Part shown: positions 34,047 through 46,470 of the stretch, piece by piece
Numbering within the stretch: the stretch's first letter is position 1
How the letters are laid out: each line of letters begins with the position of its first letter
Source of the DNA: Ligustrum vulgare
Taxonomy: Eukaryota; Streptophyta; Magnoliopsida; Lamiales; Oleaceae
DNA length: 64,000 bases
Assembly (NCBI GenBank): GCA_963555705.1
Contig: OY743179.1
Span: 19,104,692 to 19,168,691, forward strand
Direction of reading: 5' to 3'
The notes under the pieces: model-generated
Seen by the model: only the letters and a program-made list of their open reading frames with translations
The model's database searches: none
Told to the model about the DNA's origin: nothing
Program-made: the position numbers and the translations under genes

Positions 34047-35255
34047 CAGGGACGGAGCTAGGATTTTGCTTGAGTGGGGGCCAAAAATTTCGTAAACCGA
34101 GATTATAAAAAAGTTCAATAATAAACACACATACGAATAAAGTTAGTTAGATATGCTATACTCCAACCAATCGCCAAAGTCACTAAACCAAGAAGGGTTA
34201 AATCTTCTAACTATTTTTTCTCCAAACTTTCATTTTAAAAATGAACGATTCAATGGTTGACAAGGACCTTTCAACAAATATGCTCTTCAAACTTGATCTA
34301 TAACCGTAGGAGCATAATTCGAAATTGGAATTCTTAATCCGAGGTCAAAGGGAAGCTGTGCAAATTCCTCAATCAATGTTGAGCTCATCTCAACCGTTTT
34401 CGAACTTTCTACAAATATGTTTAAATCCTTCTCAACTCTATTTGAACTCTCTTCAACAACATTTTCTTAACGATGTCTTTTTATTAAATATCTCTCCATA
34501 ATCTATTAATCTGGAATATCAAATATGACAGCACATCATCAATAATCAATTCTAATTCGTTTGCAAATTTTCCAAAAATTTTAAGCCATTTTTTTGAAGT
34601 CTGAACCAAAATCTTAAATTAAAAAAAGGGTGAAAGGCACTGAACTTTGAAGAACAACCACAAGCTGCACAACTCAGTGAACTCACAAGTCACAAGTGAG
34701 TTACAAACGGCCCAATTGAGTCACAAGACAACTCACAAGCACAACATAACTATTGAATTACACAAGACAAGAGTAACAATTAACAATTAACAACACAAGA
34801 TGGCATTATCATTTATCAATTAGTTAAACTTAAAACTTACTTGAAAAAATTGAACCCAAAGCCAAACTGATTTCTGGGTAAGAGCGATGAGTCGTGCATG
34901 AGAGTTGAGACAACAGCGCAACCTGTGCAGGCGCAGCTGCGCAGCGCAGTTGCCGGCAGGGAGGGTAGGAGGCACAGAGCAGGCAGGCAGGGGATGGCGT
35001 CGCAGCGAGGAGGCACAGTGCATAGAGGCTAGAGGAGCGCTGCAGCGAGGAGCTAGCAAAAATTTCGAAGGTTTACTGACTGGAGGCAGAGGTTGGAGGC
35101 TAGAGCTGGACTCTGGTCTGGAGCATAATAAGGGAATTGCTTGGGCTGTTATTATTATTTTTTTTTTGGGCCAAACTGCCCAAATCCAAACTGGTCTTTT
35201 TTTTTTTATTAAATCCCAGTGGGGGCCCACTGGACCTTAACAGGCTCCGTGTCTG
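34047..35255. mobile_element. Non-autonomous hAT transposon
   Basis: The left end is CAGGGACGGAGCTAGG and the inverted right end CAGACACGGAGCC, with GTGGGGGCC further in on both arms. It is bounded by an 8-base duplication with one mismatch (CAAGTTGA 34039-34046, CAAGCTGA 35256-35263). Bases 34880-35110 are unusually G+C-rich (GCAGGCGCAGCTGCGCAGCG) compared with the rest and may be an acquired piece; the open frames over it are not recognised. No transposase or BED/dimerisation motif is seen. Confidence 0.82.
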
Positions 35256-36529
35256 CAAGCTGATGTAAACTGCCTATTACTTAAACTTTTAATTTTGGCA
35301 TAATTACACCGCAACAGGTTTTTATTTTCAACAATTCATAAAGCAGGTTTTAAGGTTATTATTACATAAATCAGGTGTTAATTGATAATTAAAATAATAA
35401 ATAATTAATAATACAGTATACCCATTACCCAGCCCACACCCAAGCGACCCAAACCCACCAGCACTCACTCACTCTCTCTCTCTCCTCTCATTTCGTTCGA
35501 ACTCCTTACTCCCTCCTCCCACCTCTGACAACAACGGCGACGACAGACAATTAGAACCACGGCAATAGACCCCCTTCCTCCTCACCCCTACCGGCCACCA
35601 TCTCCCTCTCACTTATACCATTTTGCCCCCTTTAAGTCTCACATGTTCTGACCATAGTTGTCAAGTACGGTGGCGACATCGCAGCACCGAAATGCACTGA
35701 CACCAACGACGGCGCCTCTGCTTCTTCGCGGCGACCAAGGTACTTTTATCATTTTAGCGATTCTACTTCGCAGTCCAAATTCCCAGTGGTTTTTCGACGA
35801 ATTTCATGGATGCAGTGGCTTGAGTTTTTCGATGCGGTGGGGGATTGAGGTGGTGGTGCTTCGGTGGATGCGTGGTGCGGTGGGCCAGCGGTGGGGAGTG
35901 ACGGTGCAGGTGATTTTCAGAAAGCTGATGAGGACCTCTTCGATTTAGACTGTCTGTTTGTGAAAGTGTGTGGAATGGATCTGGGGAGCTCGATTAGCTT
36001 GGTTGAGTGTCTGAAATTGTGGTATTTGGCGCCGTTGTGGTGTGGGGTTGACGCTGGGGGTCTGTTTTGCTGGTGGCTATAGAAGTGATCTCGCCACTGC
36101 TAGATGGAAGCATCGGCGCCGCTGCTTCGATTTAGCAGCAGCGCCGCCGCTACCATCTAGCGGTGGTGCGGTTCACACCTATGAGATGGCGATGGTTAGT
36201 TGTTTTACTGGTGGTTCTTACTGATTTTTTGGGTGGTGACGGTGACCATTGATTGGGCATTTGCGATCACTGGTGGTTTCATGGTGTGTGATTGTGCTTG
36301 TGAATTGCGATCAGTAGTGGTTGTGTGGCTGTGTAATTGGTGGTGCAAAATCAATTTTGGGTGGTGACGGTGGTCACTGATTGAGCATTTGCGGTCACTA
36401 GTGGTTCATGGTTGTATCATTGTGCTTGTGCATTGCAGTCACTGGTGGTTATGTGGCTATGAAGTGTGGTCACTAGTGGTTGTGTGACGGTGTGCGAAGG
36501 AGATGGATATGTAGATGTGCAGTGTGGTC

Positions 36530-37865
36530 ACATGTCATAGGTCACACTGAGGTCACATATATGAATACGAGTCACGGGTCACATGTTCAGGTCACGGTTA
36601 CATGTCATCGGTCACACGTTTAAGTCATGGGTCACATTTTACATATTCAAGTCCCAAAAAGTCACATTTCACTCACAGGTCACGTGTCACAAATTGAAGC
36701 CACAGGTTACAGTTTCAGGTCACATGTTCAAACCATGTTTAAGTTACAACTCACATGTTACATATTCAAATCACGGGTCACATCTCAAATATTCAAGTCA
36801 CAAATATTCTTTAAGTAACAGGTCACACAGTGGGGTCACATTTTCAAATCCCAGGTCACATATCACATATTCAAGTCACAGGTCATATGGTCGAGTCACA
36901 TGTTCAAATTATAGGTCACATACCACATATTCAAGTCACAGGTCACATATCACATTGTTCGGATCACATGTTCAAATCACCGGTCACATGTTATATATTC
37001 AAGTTACGGATCACATTTCACATGTTCAAGTCATTGGTTACACTTTATACCTCAGGTCACATGTCATACTTTAAGGTCATGTATTCAAGCCACAGGTCAC
37101 ATATCACATTGTTCGGATCACACGTTCAAATCATGGATCAAGTGTTACACATTCAAGTCACATGTCATTTGTTCAAGTCATGGATCACATGTCACATGTT
37201 CAAATCATTGGTCACAGTTTATACCTCAGGTCACATGTCGTACTTTGAGGTCAAACCATGTTTAAGTCACGACTCATATGTTATATATTCAAATCACGGG
37301 TCACATCTCAAATATTCAAGTCAAAAAAATTTTTCAAGTCACGGGTCACTTGGTGGGGTCACATGTTCAAATCGCAGGTCAAATATCACATATTTAAGTC
37401 ATAGGTCATATGATCAGGTCACATGTTCAAATTGCAGGTCACATACCACATATTCAAGTCACTGGTCACATGTTCAAGTCACATGTCACATATCACATTG
37501 TTCGGATCACATGTTCAAATCCCCAGTCACATGTTATATATTCAAGTCACATGTCATTTGTTAAAGTCACCAATCACATTTCACATGTTCAAGTCATTGG
37601 TCACAGTTTATACCTCAGGTCACATGTTGTACTTTGATGTCACATATTCAAGCCACAGGTCACATATCACATTGTTCGGATCACATGTTCAAATCCCCAG
37701 TCACATGTTATATATTCAAGTCACATGTCATTTTTTAAAGTCACAAATCACATTTCACATGTTCAAGTCATTGGTCACAGTTTATACCTCAGGTCACATA
37801 TCGTACTTTGAGGTCACATGTCACGGTTCATACGTTTTAAGTCACAGTGACACAAGTCACAATTC
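36530..37865. repeat. GTCACATGTTCAA-type minisatellite, about 1.3 kb
   Basis: Units of about 21-24 bases (TTCAAGTCACAGGTCACATA and variants) repeat throughout. Longer units of roughly 150-190 bases are visible as higher-order copies (for example 37470-37620 and 37640-37800). Open frames of up to 244 codons in three phases are products of the repeat and not genes. Confidence 0.92.
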
Positions 37866-38039
37866 CAAAAAGTGTTGATGAACTGAGGCACTCCCCTTGT
37901 TGCAGACTTCCATTGCTCCTGAACTGATATTTCTGAGAATCTGAACAGTGCTATCATTCCCTTCATATCCTAGCAATTTCCCGTAAGTTTAATTTTTGGG
38001 AATATGAACAATGCTCTCTCTCTCTCTCTCTCTCTCTTT

Positions 38040-38525
38040 GGTGACTGTGATGGTGTGGTGGTAGTGTGCTGGAGATGGTGGTGTTTTTGGTGGCTGTGGT
38101 TATGAATCGAAGTTTGTGAAGTTATGATGATGGTGAAGGTGAAGGTGACGGTGTCAGTGGTGGTGCTACTGATCGAAAATACGGTGGTTGTGGTCGGAGA
38201 TGATGGTGGTGGTCGGTGGTGTTTGGTGGTTGTGGTGGACGTGGAGGCGATGGTTTGGTGGTTGGTGATGGATGTAAACGATGAAAAGGTTCTGTAGAAT
38301 AATTGAATTGGATGGGGGCGGGTGGAGTGGAGTGGAGTGGGGTGGGGTGGGGTGGTGATCGGAGATATGGGCGGCGGCGGCGGCGGTGGTGGTGGTGGTG
38401 GGGGGTGGTGGTGGTGGTGCCTAACGATGGGTTGTCGTCTACTTACGAAATATTTGAATTGAACAGGGTAGGATAAGGTAGGGTGAGGTGGGGGTGGGGT
38501 GGTGTGAGGTGAGGTGGGTGGATTT
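38040..38525. repeat. G-rich GGTGG / GATGGTGG repeats
   Basis: Many GGTGG, GGGGTGG and GGCGGC runs lie on the plus strand near the right end of the MULE. Several clusters have four or more G runs, which could form G-quadruplexes. Preceded by (CT)n at 38012-38037. Confidence 0.85.
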
Positions 38526-38643
38526 TTTGTAATATATTAATTATATTAATTAAGACCTGATTTATGCAATTTTAAACTTATTTATTTAGATTTGAAATTG
38601 TGTATTCCAAACACCTTGTTTGTGTATTTTTCCCTTTAATTTT

Positions 38644-39060
38644 TTGCCTTAACTTCGTAACTTGCTTGTTATAACTGTTGTACACTACTTTGTCTATTCT
38701 GCCTTAGATTGTTGTGCAAGTTGTGAAAACTGCTTCTTTGGTTTGCCCAATCATCCAGTTGTCCAGACAATTTTGTAGTTCCCCAATCGCTCAGGCTCCT
38801 CCACATCGCACAATGGACACTCATGTAATGGACTTGCGTGTTGGATCTTCGAATTGAATATTTTTATGACCGTCAACACCAGCTTTGATCTTCCTTCAGT
38901 TGACTTGGCAGATAAAGTTCAGTTTAGATGATTTTGTCTTCAGAGTCATTCAAATATTTTCATAAAACTCCCTGAATTATGGTACAATTGGGCAACGGCG
39001 ATGAAGTTGAAAGCTAATAGCAATTCACACAGGTTAATCTGCTTCAGCTGTAACATTAAG
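38644..39060. other. No gene seen
   Basis: Moderate base composition and no element ends. Both strands were read and no exon is recognised; it may be old host sequence between insertions. Confidence 0.3.
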
Positions 39061-39232
39061 TCTCTGTTTGGGTTGCTTTATGTTTATAAAATGGAATTTG
39101 GATTTTTTGAAGTAAGATGTGTAATTGAAAAGTGATTTTAAAAAATCTGCGTGGTTAAAAAGTTATTTAAAAAAGATATAATGTTTATAAACTTATATAT
39201 AAACAAGTTTACCCAAGAGTCCAAGATACTTA

Positions 39233-40093
39233 GGTGGCGTTCTGTTTGTATTTTATTTTGTATTTTCATTTTCGAAAATGTTTTGTGTTTCCTGTTTTTA
39301 TTTTTGTTTTCAAATTTGCTGAAAACGCTTTTGGTTTGTCATTTCTAAAAACTGTTTTTGAAAATGAAAAATTGAAAAACACGTTCTATTTGAAATTTTA
39401 CAGAATACTACTTAAACTATTTTTAATTAATTTGCTTGCAGAATACTACTGGCTCAAACTCAAATTTTCTTTCATAATACACTAAAAATATGGTTACATG
39501 CAGCACACTAATGTGAGCATTAAAAGTCTATATTAACACAGCTTGTTTAGGTTCGAGATTTGAGGAAGCTCTAGTTCTATTAAAATCCAGAAAATACAAG
39601 TTCTTTCATAACCATCAGAGTCCATTTATCAAGACATTTTTTAAAATATAACAAGAATTCTCACTTAATTTTTTTATTTTTTTGCAATGTTGATATTGAA
39701 TTCAATAAAACTTTATTTAAACTTAGTTTCAAGTTAAAAATATTCTCAAAAATAAAAAAAATAAAAATAAAATCTTTATTTAGGCTTAGTTCCAAATTAG
39801 GATAATTTTAAAATAATAATAATAATAATAAATAAAAACTTTATATTAAACTTAGTTTCAAGTTAGGATTTTAAAAAAAAAAAAATCCCAAAATGCGTTT
39901 TTCGAGTTTTAAACATTTTTTATTGAAATACACACAAAACGCCCAAAATAAGGTTTTGGGCGTTTTGCGTTTTGTGTATAATTTTTTTTTGTTTCCCAAA
40001 ATGGGTTTTCGAAAATGGTAAAAAGAACGCGTTTATAGTGTTTTCGAAAATAAAAACAGAAAACGACCTCAAAACAGTAAAGAGAACATGACC
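39233..40093. mobile_element. PIF/Harbinger-type MITE, copy 2
   Basis: The ends are GGTGGCGTTCTGTTTG and, inverted, GGTCATGTTCTCTTTACTG, bounded by a perfect TTA duplication (39230-39232 and 40094-40096). It is homologous in inverted orientation to 1838-2714. It contains TTTTCGAAAA palindromes near both ends and AT-rich arrays in the middle (39730-39890). It inserted into an older Tourist-like unit: CTCTGTTTGGGTTGC (39063) to its left and AT-rich continuation to its right. Confidence 0.85.
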
Positions 40094-40096
40094 TTA

Positions 40097-40593
40097 ATTA
40101 CGTGATTGTTGAGATATATATGTAGTTAAAAAGTCAAGATAAGTGTTCTATAAGCCTAACAAAATTTATAACCACAAATACATAATGCATTTTCAAAAAA
40201 GATACACCTGTAATTAAAAGCACAAAAAAAGATATAAATAATATGAAAGTAACTTATTACACTTGCTGTAATGTTATGTTACATTTGGTAATTTTCGACC
40301 ATAATTAATTCAGTATATTCCAATCATTGTAATGTTATGTAACGTTGTGTAATTATAGTTAATGTAACATTATAGTAATTGTAATATTATATAATTATAG
40401 TTATTGTAATATTACAATTTTTTTTTTTTTTTTGTAGGACTAACATGAATAAATCAAAATCACCTCCTTGAATTTAGTGTATCTAAACAATTTTTACAAA
40501 TAAAAATAAAATATTGGATTATGGATTTGATCCACATATCAAAGTGAAAGCAAATTGTATTGAATTAGAAAAATATAATTTGGAAAATCTTCT
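40097..40593. other. AT-rich, short TAATGTTATGTAA-type repeats
   Basis: 40265-40425 repeats TGTAATGTTATG / TAACATTATAGTAATTG in both orientations, able to form hairpins. No gene is seen. Confidence 0.4.
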
Positions 40594-40875
40594 TCAAATC
40601 AGATGGAAACCAGAATCAATTATATAGTCTAATAAAGTAGAGGAGCAAATGTCTAGCGGTGGTTTTTCCCGCTTCCTTGATTGGCCGGATTTCTTCCTCG
40701 CGACTGTATGAGCTTCAAATGGTGACTCAGTAGCAGTCACTTCAACATTTAAAAGTTTTTCATTTGCTTTCAATGGAGATGAGCGAGTGTTCACCATAAT
40801 TGCAACACCACTTTCTTCAATTTTATAGAATGGTTTTTCTTTGTTTCGATCGCAAGCTTGAAATAGTGTTTCCAA
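40594..40875 (-). CDS. Unrecognised small open frame (93 codons)
   Basis: From ATG 40875 to TAG 40594 the product is charged, starts METLFQACDRNKEKPF and has a basic middle (ARKKSGQSRKREKPP). No family is recognised and no splice-linked exon was found. Base composition is less AT-rich than its surroundings. It could be a small gene, a piece of a captured exon, or chance. 40876-41540 holds nothing else recognisable. Confidence 0.2.
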   Translation of the reverse strand: METLFQACDRNKEKPFYKIEESGVAIMVNTRSSPLKANEKLLNVEVTATESPFEAHTVARKKSGQSRKREKPPLDICSSTLLDYIIDSGFHLI

Positions 40876-41742
40876 AAACTCAAAAATATTTGTTAAACCT
40901 TTTTATGATTTTGGGGAGTATTAACGAAATTTGATTGAAATGTTTGGGCTTCTGTATATGGAAAGATATAAATTTGATTCAATTAGGTATATGAGATAGA
41001 GATTGATCTAATTTGGGAAGATGATAAAATGGAAGGTGCATTTTTTACGGTGTTTTAGTGAGAGATGAGAGGTATGTGAGTGATACGGTATAATAATTCT
41101 AATTAGTATGAAAATATTGTATTTATCTAATGGGGGATGTAGAACTAGTGTAGAGCCTAATTATATTCCTTATAAGAATAGTTCACTATGAAATTGTTTG
41201 GGAATGCTTCCCTCTACACTAGAGATGTTAGCTATGTTTGATTGCACACATTTTTCAGAGAAAATGTCTTGTCAAATAAAATATTTTCAATGTTCGTTGT
41301 TTGATTGAAATATTTTTCACGAAATTTATTTTTCATGTACAATCATATAATTGTTGGGGCATGTGATTTTTGGGCTTGGAGAATGGAAGAAGTTGAGGAC
41401 TCATGGAAGTAAGTAAAGGCTTGTGTAATCAGCCGTAAATACAATATACATTGTAACAATCTAGTTATTGATTTTCTTTTGATGTAAACTTATTTAAAAC
41501 CAGACAAATTACTTCAACATTAAACGAAATTATTTCAACTTCCAGCACAAATGCAGAGGCAAATTCAATCATCTTATACATGCAGTGAAACCAACGACTT
41601 AAATCATAAACCTATTGTAACTGGACAAAAGTCTGATGACCAGACAGTAAAACCATTACGCGAATATAATTAGCTAGGATTTGAGGCAGAAATATTCAAA
41701 CAATTTATACTATTTATACACAGCAGATTAGGTGATCAATCT

Positions 41743-44525
41743 TTAAAGGACTAAGCCCCGAGGAGAAGAGGGTTTGGTATCACCTGTAGCAGCTTTTGGA
41801 GATTCGGAGCTATGAACATGGGAATAACCTTCAGCAGTGTTCTTTCCATGTTCTTCCTCGATCACTTTTTCCTTGGTCTTCTGCCCCACTTCGCCAGCAG
41901 CTTTCGTGACCTTATTGAAAGCACCAGTAACCCACGAGACTCCAGTCAAAATATGTCGGTTCTTCATGATGGTTGATCCAGCATTGCTAACTGTTTGCTC
42001 AGCAGCCGTAAAAGCTGATTTTGTCTTCTCAGAAACCTGAAACTTCTGGTCCACTTCCTTCACTTTTTCATTTACAATGGTTGCCCCCATTCCGATTTTC
42101 TCACTCAATCCAATCTTTTGGTCCAAAGAAGCTACTTTAGCTGAAGCAGTGGAAGTGAACTGGTGCTTCTCATCAAAACCCTTGGCCCGGCTAAGGGCAT
42201 CCTTCCCCAAGATAAAGCCCTTAGCCAGCATGCCGCTGACAACATCTTCTGCCTTTTGGACAACAGATCCGGTGTTATTTTCATTCTTGTTTTCTGCAGC
42301 CTGAAGACATAAATAGTCCTGCTAAATGAGAAAAGCATATCTTGTGCATGAAAATTAAATAACACGTCAAGAGATCATACGCCAACAGATGCCATAGCTT
42401 TACGTGGCAGTATATAATCAGGTGCAAGGGCTATGTCAACTGATTGATCAACAATGGTCGCTCCCTGGAAAAATCAAATGTGCGGATCTTCAAAAGAGAG
42501 AACAAGAAATTCGGTAACAACTAACAGGGAACGTTTTTTCCCCATTTCTTGTGAAGTTCAAGCTCACCACAAAAAAAGAGGAAAAATCACCACTAGACTG
42601 AAAAACATGAACTATGCTATATTCCAATTCTATAGAATAAAATTAACAAGACCAGATCAATAATTTTGTTAGTTGCAACCAAATAATGTTACTTAACAAA
42701 CACTAATTTTACTATTCAGTAATAAAGATCATCTGAACAAAAATCATCTCAATCAGAAGACCAGGACATGCGCCGAGTAGGAGGAGGATTCAGATATTTT
42801 GATGAGCAAACTTCGTCTGAAACTTCGATCAGTATCATAAACCATTTTCAGGAATAAGAATCCTTCAATTATGACCGAGGTTAGCAGAAAAATTGGATTC
42901 AAAACTGTAGAGAATAAATTTTATTTTCAAAATCATTATTAAATAGTTTTAGCTACAGAAACAGAAAACTAAGATTCTAATTTGAAAATGTGCTACGACT
43001 CTGTTTGTTAAACCTTTTGTGTTTAAAAACATATTTTTTTTTTATGTTTTCTAGGTAAAATATGTGGATGAAATGTGGAGAGAGAAAATATGTGTGGTCA
43101 AAAAGTGGTTTGGGAAATTGGGATGATAAAAAGTTAACAATAAAGCAATAATATCGGTTTAGACTCTCATATAAAACCTGAAGCTAATACTGAATCTCCT
43201 TTAACATGATAAGGCACAAAGACAAATAAATCAGTGAATTGCAAAGTTACCGATAAAAGAACTGCAGTCTCCGCACCCTCAGGATCCTTGAAAGTTACAA
43301 ATGCAGATTGAGATCGCTCATTCTCACTGAAAACAAATTGAAGATTAAATGAAGTGATGCTTTGGGCAAAGTTGGTTAAAAATAGATGCTCACTGTGAAG
43401 GGAAATTAATAAAATACTAGAAACAAATAATAGAAAAGGAAAAAAAAAAAAACCTTGAAATATTCAAAAATTAACCTCTTTATTTCAATATATTCAATCT
43501 CCCCGGAAAAGGAAAAGAATTCCTTGATGTCCCGTTCAGAAGCACCTAATGAGAGATTGCTCACTTTCACTGTCTTGATCTGCCATGCAAAACAAAAGGA
43601 TGAGAGAGACGAGGTACGAGAGAAGATAGGTTTCGTCCACAATACCATAACCTCAAATACCACTAACAGGAAACTGCAAGCATCATAAAGTCAGACCAAA
43701 AACATTTTTGTTTCTATTAATTTTTGGTGTGGGCGTGGGGGGGGGGGGGGGGGGGGTTGTAATCTAATGTACTTTTATCTGATTTGAGTATGACGACTTT
43801 AATTCAAGGAAAGAAACAAGAGGATTGAAGTTCCTCAAGGCATATAGATAACCAGGATGTACAAAACTTCGAAGAAAAGTAAGGAGCTTTTAAGCACTCC
43901 CAAACACGCTGCCGCTATGTATGCAGGCAAATAAATCATTGCCAAAATTATAATGCTAAAATCAATTGTGCAAAGCATTCCGAGTCTTTTAAAAGAGCTC
44001 AACATTCTACTATGACCATTAAAATTGCATTGAAATGTCTACTGATCTTGCTGCAACACAATGAATTGCACACTAAACACGTTTGCTGGGGATGTGCCTA
44101 TTTTGGATGCAATATGCTAACTAATAAAGATCATGATATTCAACTCATGTTAACAAAACTTCATCCTACAATTTTTCTTACGGATGGATGCACTTTATCT
44201 TGGATTTCTGGGAATGAAACTGCAATTTTATTAAATATGAAGAATTTCGGGTAAAATGAATTAAACAGAGGTATATATTGCAAAATTATTCCCGTGTATG
44301 CCGAGAAACTTGTATATGTATTCTAAAAGATTCATCAACTTATTCCAACTAATTTGATAACTCGTTATTAATCCAAAACAAAGTTTTCCATACGCCAAAA
44401 AATTGAAGCAGCACTGTATAAAAATCTAAATCAATGAATCGGATCAAAGCATAAGATCGCTCATGAATATATGAATTACAAAGTTGTATTTGAATCAGAG
44501 ATGAATTTCCATTACTAACCGGCAT
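41743..44525 (-). CDS. BPA1: BPA1-like RRM protein (binding partner of ACD11 type), 5 coding exons
   Basis: Read on the minus strand, exons 44525-44520, 43579-43476, 43326-43251, 42464-42381 and 42300-41743 join in frame to 275 codons plus stop, all with GT/AG introns. Exon 1 supplies only ATG CCG. Residues 3-80 form an RRM-like fold: IKTVKVSNLSLGASERDIKE, then FFSFSGEIEYIEIKR and ERSQSAFVTFKDPEGAETAV. The C-terminal half is helical and alanine/lysine-rich (KGFILGKDALSRAKGFDEKH, VSWVTGAFNKVTKAAGEVGQ), as in plant BPA1 and relatives, which bind the lipid-transfer protein ACD11 and modulate cell death and immunity. The gene is intact. It originally faced the PPR gene across a short divergent promoter, now split by a MULE. 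The symbol is by family, not proven orthology. Confidence 0.9.
43004..43150. mobile_element. Tourist-like MITE in a BPA1-like intron
   Basis: The left end ACTCTGTTTGTTAAACC and an AT-rich body with TTTTCTAGGTAAAATATGTGG correspond, inverted, to the MITE type at 29961. The right border is unclear. It lies between exons 3 and 4. Confidence 0.5.
43737..43758. repeat. Poly-G tract
   Basis: About 20 consecutive G in intron 1 of the BPA1-like gene. Confidence 0.95.
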
Positions 44526-44757
44526 CGTTATACAAACAGCAAATCAACCAGAGGCTATTGGATTGGATTAGCAAAGATGGAGGAAATTGATAGACAGAAA
44601 TGTTTCTATTTGTATGTATCTATGTATGTATGTATTATTATTAATATTAAATATTAATTATTCGCGTCAGAGGGTTTCAGAAAGATTTATTTCCGAAGGC
44701 GGTGGAAATGAAGGACAATTCTCTGCAGTTCGCGAAAAAGCGATTTCTATTAAGATG
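44526..44757 (-). promoter_or_regulatory. 5' UTR/promoter half of the BPA1-like gene (left of MULE)
   Basis: This is the sequence between the BPA1-like ATG and the MULE target duplication. It contains a (ATGTATGT) repeat near 44614-44635. Before the insertion it was continuous with 54544 onward, giving an intergenic space of only about 430 bases shared by two divergent genes. The original promoter elements are not identified. Confidence 0.5.
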
Positions 44758-46470
44758 CGAGGAATTAGTGGCCAATAGCCGGATCCTTCGACCCATTTTT
44801 CAAAATACCTTTTGAACCATTTGTAAGTTGAAAAAAAAAAGCGAAATAGATTTATTATTTACAAAGTCCAAAATATCCTTATAACTTATTCAAAAGAGTC
44901 CGGCACCTCACCATTTGTATTGTTCGGATCCGGCGAAATTTCTCTCCATAAAATAGTTCGGTCTTTGCAAAGAAGAAGAACTTCACTCCGAATTATTCAA
45001 GATTCAAACATTAAACAAGGTTAGATTACATTTTTAGCTTTGATTCGTAGATTTATAACTTGAATTTTGAAACTTTTTTTATGAAAATAGAATTTTTCTT
45101 GATCCACCATTGTTGAGTGAAGAAGATGAAGTAAGGTCCGACATCAAAAGGAAATGGTCCGGCCGGACCTTCATGAAAAAAGGTCCGGCCAGACCTTTTG
45201 AAGGTCCGGCGGATCCGGACCTTCTTTTGAAGGTCCGGCCGATCCGGACCTTCAAAACTGAAGGTCCGGCGCCGGACCTTTGTGAAAAGGTCCGGATCGT
45301 CGGACCTTATTTGAAGGTCCGGCGCCGGACCTTTGTGAAAAGGTCCGGCCGGACCTTTTGAAGGTCCGGCAGATCCGGACCTTCTTTTGAAGGTCCGGAT
45401 CGCCAGACCTTCTTTTTAAGGTCCGGCCGGACCTTTTTCCGGCCGGACCTTTTTTTTAAAAAAAAATATAAATAATTATTTTATTTTTAATATTATTTAT
45501 CATTTATTACAAAAATAATTTTATTAATAAATATAATTAGAATTAACAAATGGCCTAATTATGATTTCATAATTGTAATAAAAATTTAATAATTTCATAA
45601 TAATTAGAAGTAAGATATGTAATTATAATTTCATAATAATGCAAATAAGAAATTTATTAATAATATCAAAATAAATGTAATTATAATAATTAAATAATGT
45701 TGATAAAAAAGTTATTGATATTTTTCATAATAATTAGAAATAATAAATATGGACTATAATTTAATAAATGTAAAAATATATATAATAGTTTCATAACATT
45801 AATAATTATAATTACACAACTTTAATAAAAAAAAAATAATACAATAATAATTAATATTGTTTATATAAAGTTTTTGACGACGTCTTTTTTTCATTATAAA
45901 TAAATTATAAAATTCTATATAATTTTTTTATTTTTAATATTATTTATCATTTATTACAAAAATAATTTCATTACTAAATATAATTAGAATTAACAAATGG
46001 CTAACTATGATTTCATAATTGTAACAAAAATTTAATAATTTCACAATGTTGGAAAATGTAATTATAATGTAATAATTTGTTAGTAATAATTACAAATAAG
46101 ATATGTAATTATAATTTCATCATGCAAATAAGAAATTTATTAATAATATCAAAATAAATATAATTATAATAATTAAATATTGTTGATAAAAATTTATTAA
46201 TATTTTTCATAATAATTAGAAATAATAAATATGAACTATAATTTCATAAATGTAAAAATATATACAATAGTTTCATAACATTAATAATTATAATTATAAT
46301 TATAATTACACAACTTTAATAAAAAAAATAATTAATTATGTTTATACATAAACCATAATAATAAAAAATAATAATAATAAAGTTTTTCCTGTAATGTTTA
46401 ATTTTCCTACTTGTTCATTTTTACGTGCGGTAGTTTACAATGTAGAATGGTTAAATATTGCGGCATACTT
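44758..46470 (+). repeat. Left terminal inverted arm of the MULE
   Basis: The inner part (45885-46470) matches the right arm inverted, down to CGTGCGGTAGT..ACAATGTAGAATG..TTAAATATTGCGG. An internal duplication of about 446 bases (units near 45495 and 45941, both starting TTTATCATTTATTACAAAAA) makes this arm longer than the right one. It ends about 40 bases before the first ATG of the Ulp1-like gene and probably holds its promoter. Confidence 0.85.
45135..45462. repeat. GGTCCGG/CCGGACC minisatellite, left arm
   Basis: Palindromic units of AAGGTCCGGCCGGACCTT type, about 30 bases per step, repeat roughly a dozen times; CCGGACC and GGTCCGG alternate. CpG-rich in an AT-rich element. The open frame through it is an artefact of the repeat. 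Confidence 0.95.

Larger units (their letters stand above)
35297..38634. mobile_element. Non-autonomous MULE with minisatellite interior
   Basis: The left end is GGCATAATTACACCGCAACAGG and the inverted right end GGGAAAAATACACAAACAAGG. Further in, CATAAATCAGGTGTTAATT (about 35370) is matched inverted near 38550. It is bounded by a perfect 9-base duplication TTTAATTTT (35288-35296 and 38635-38643), diagnostic of Mutator-like elements. The interior holds a G+C-rich gene-like block (35450-36250) with no recognised domain, the GTCAC minisatellite, and G-rich GGTGG repeats. There is no transposase. The block at 35450-36250 could be a captured gene piece (Pack-MULE). Confidence 0.85.

Noticed and set aside
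36530..37865. Regularly spaced repeats that look like a CRISPR array, and open frames up to 244 codons
   Set aside because: Units are contiguous degenerate minisatellite copies without unique spacers, in plant DNA inside a MULE. The frames are open in three phases because of the repeat.
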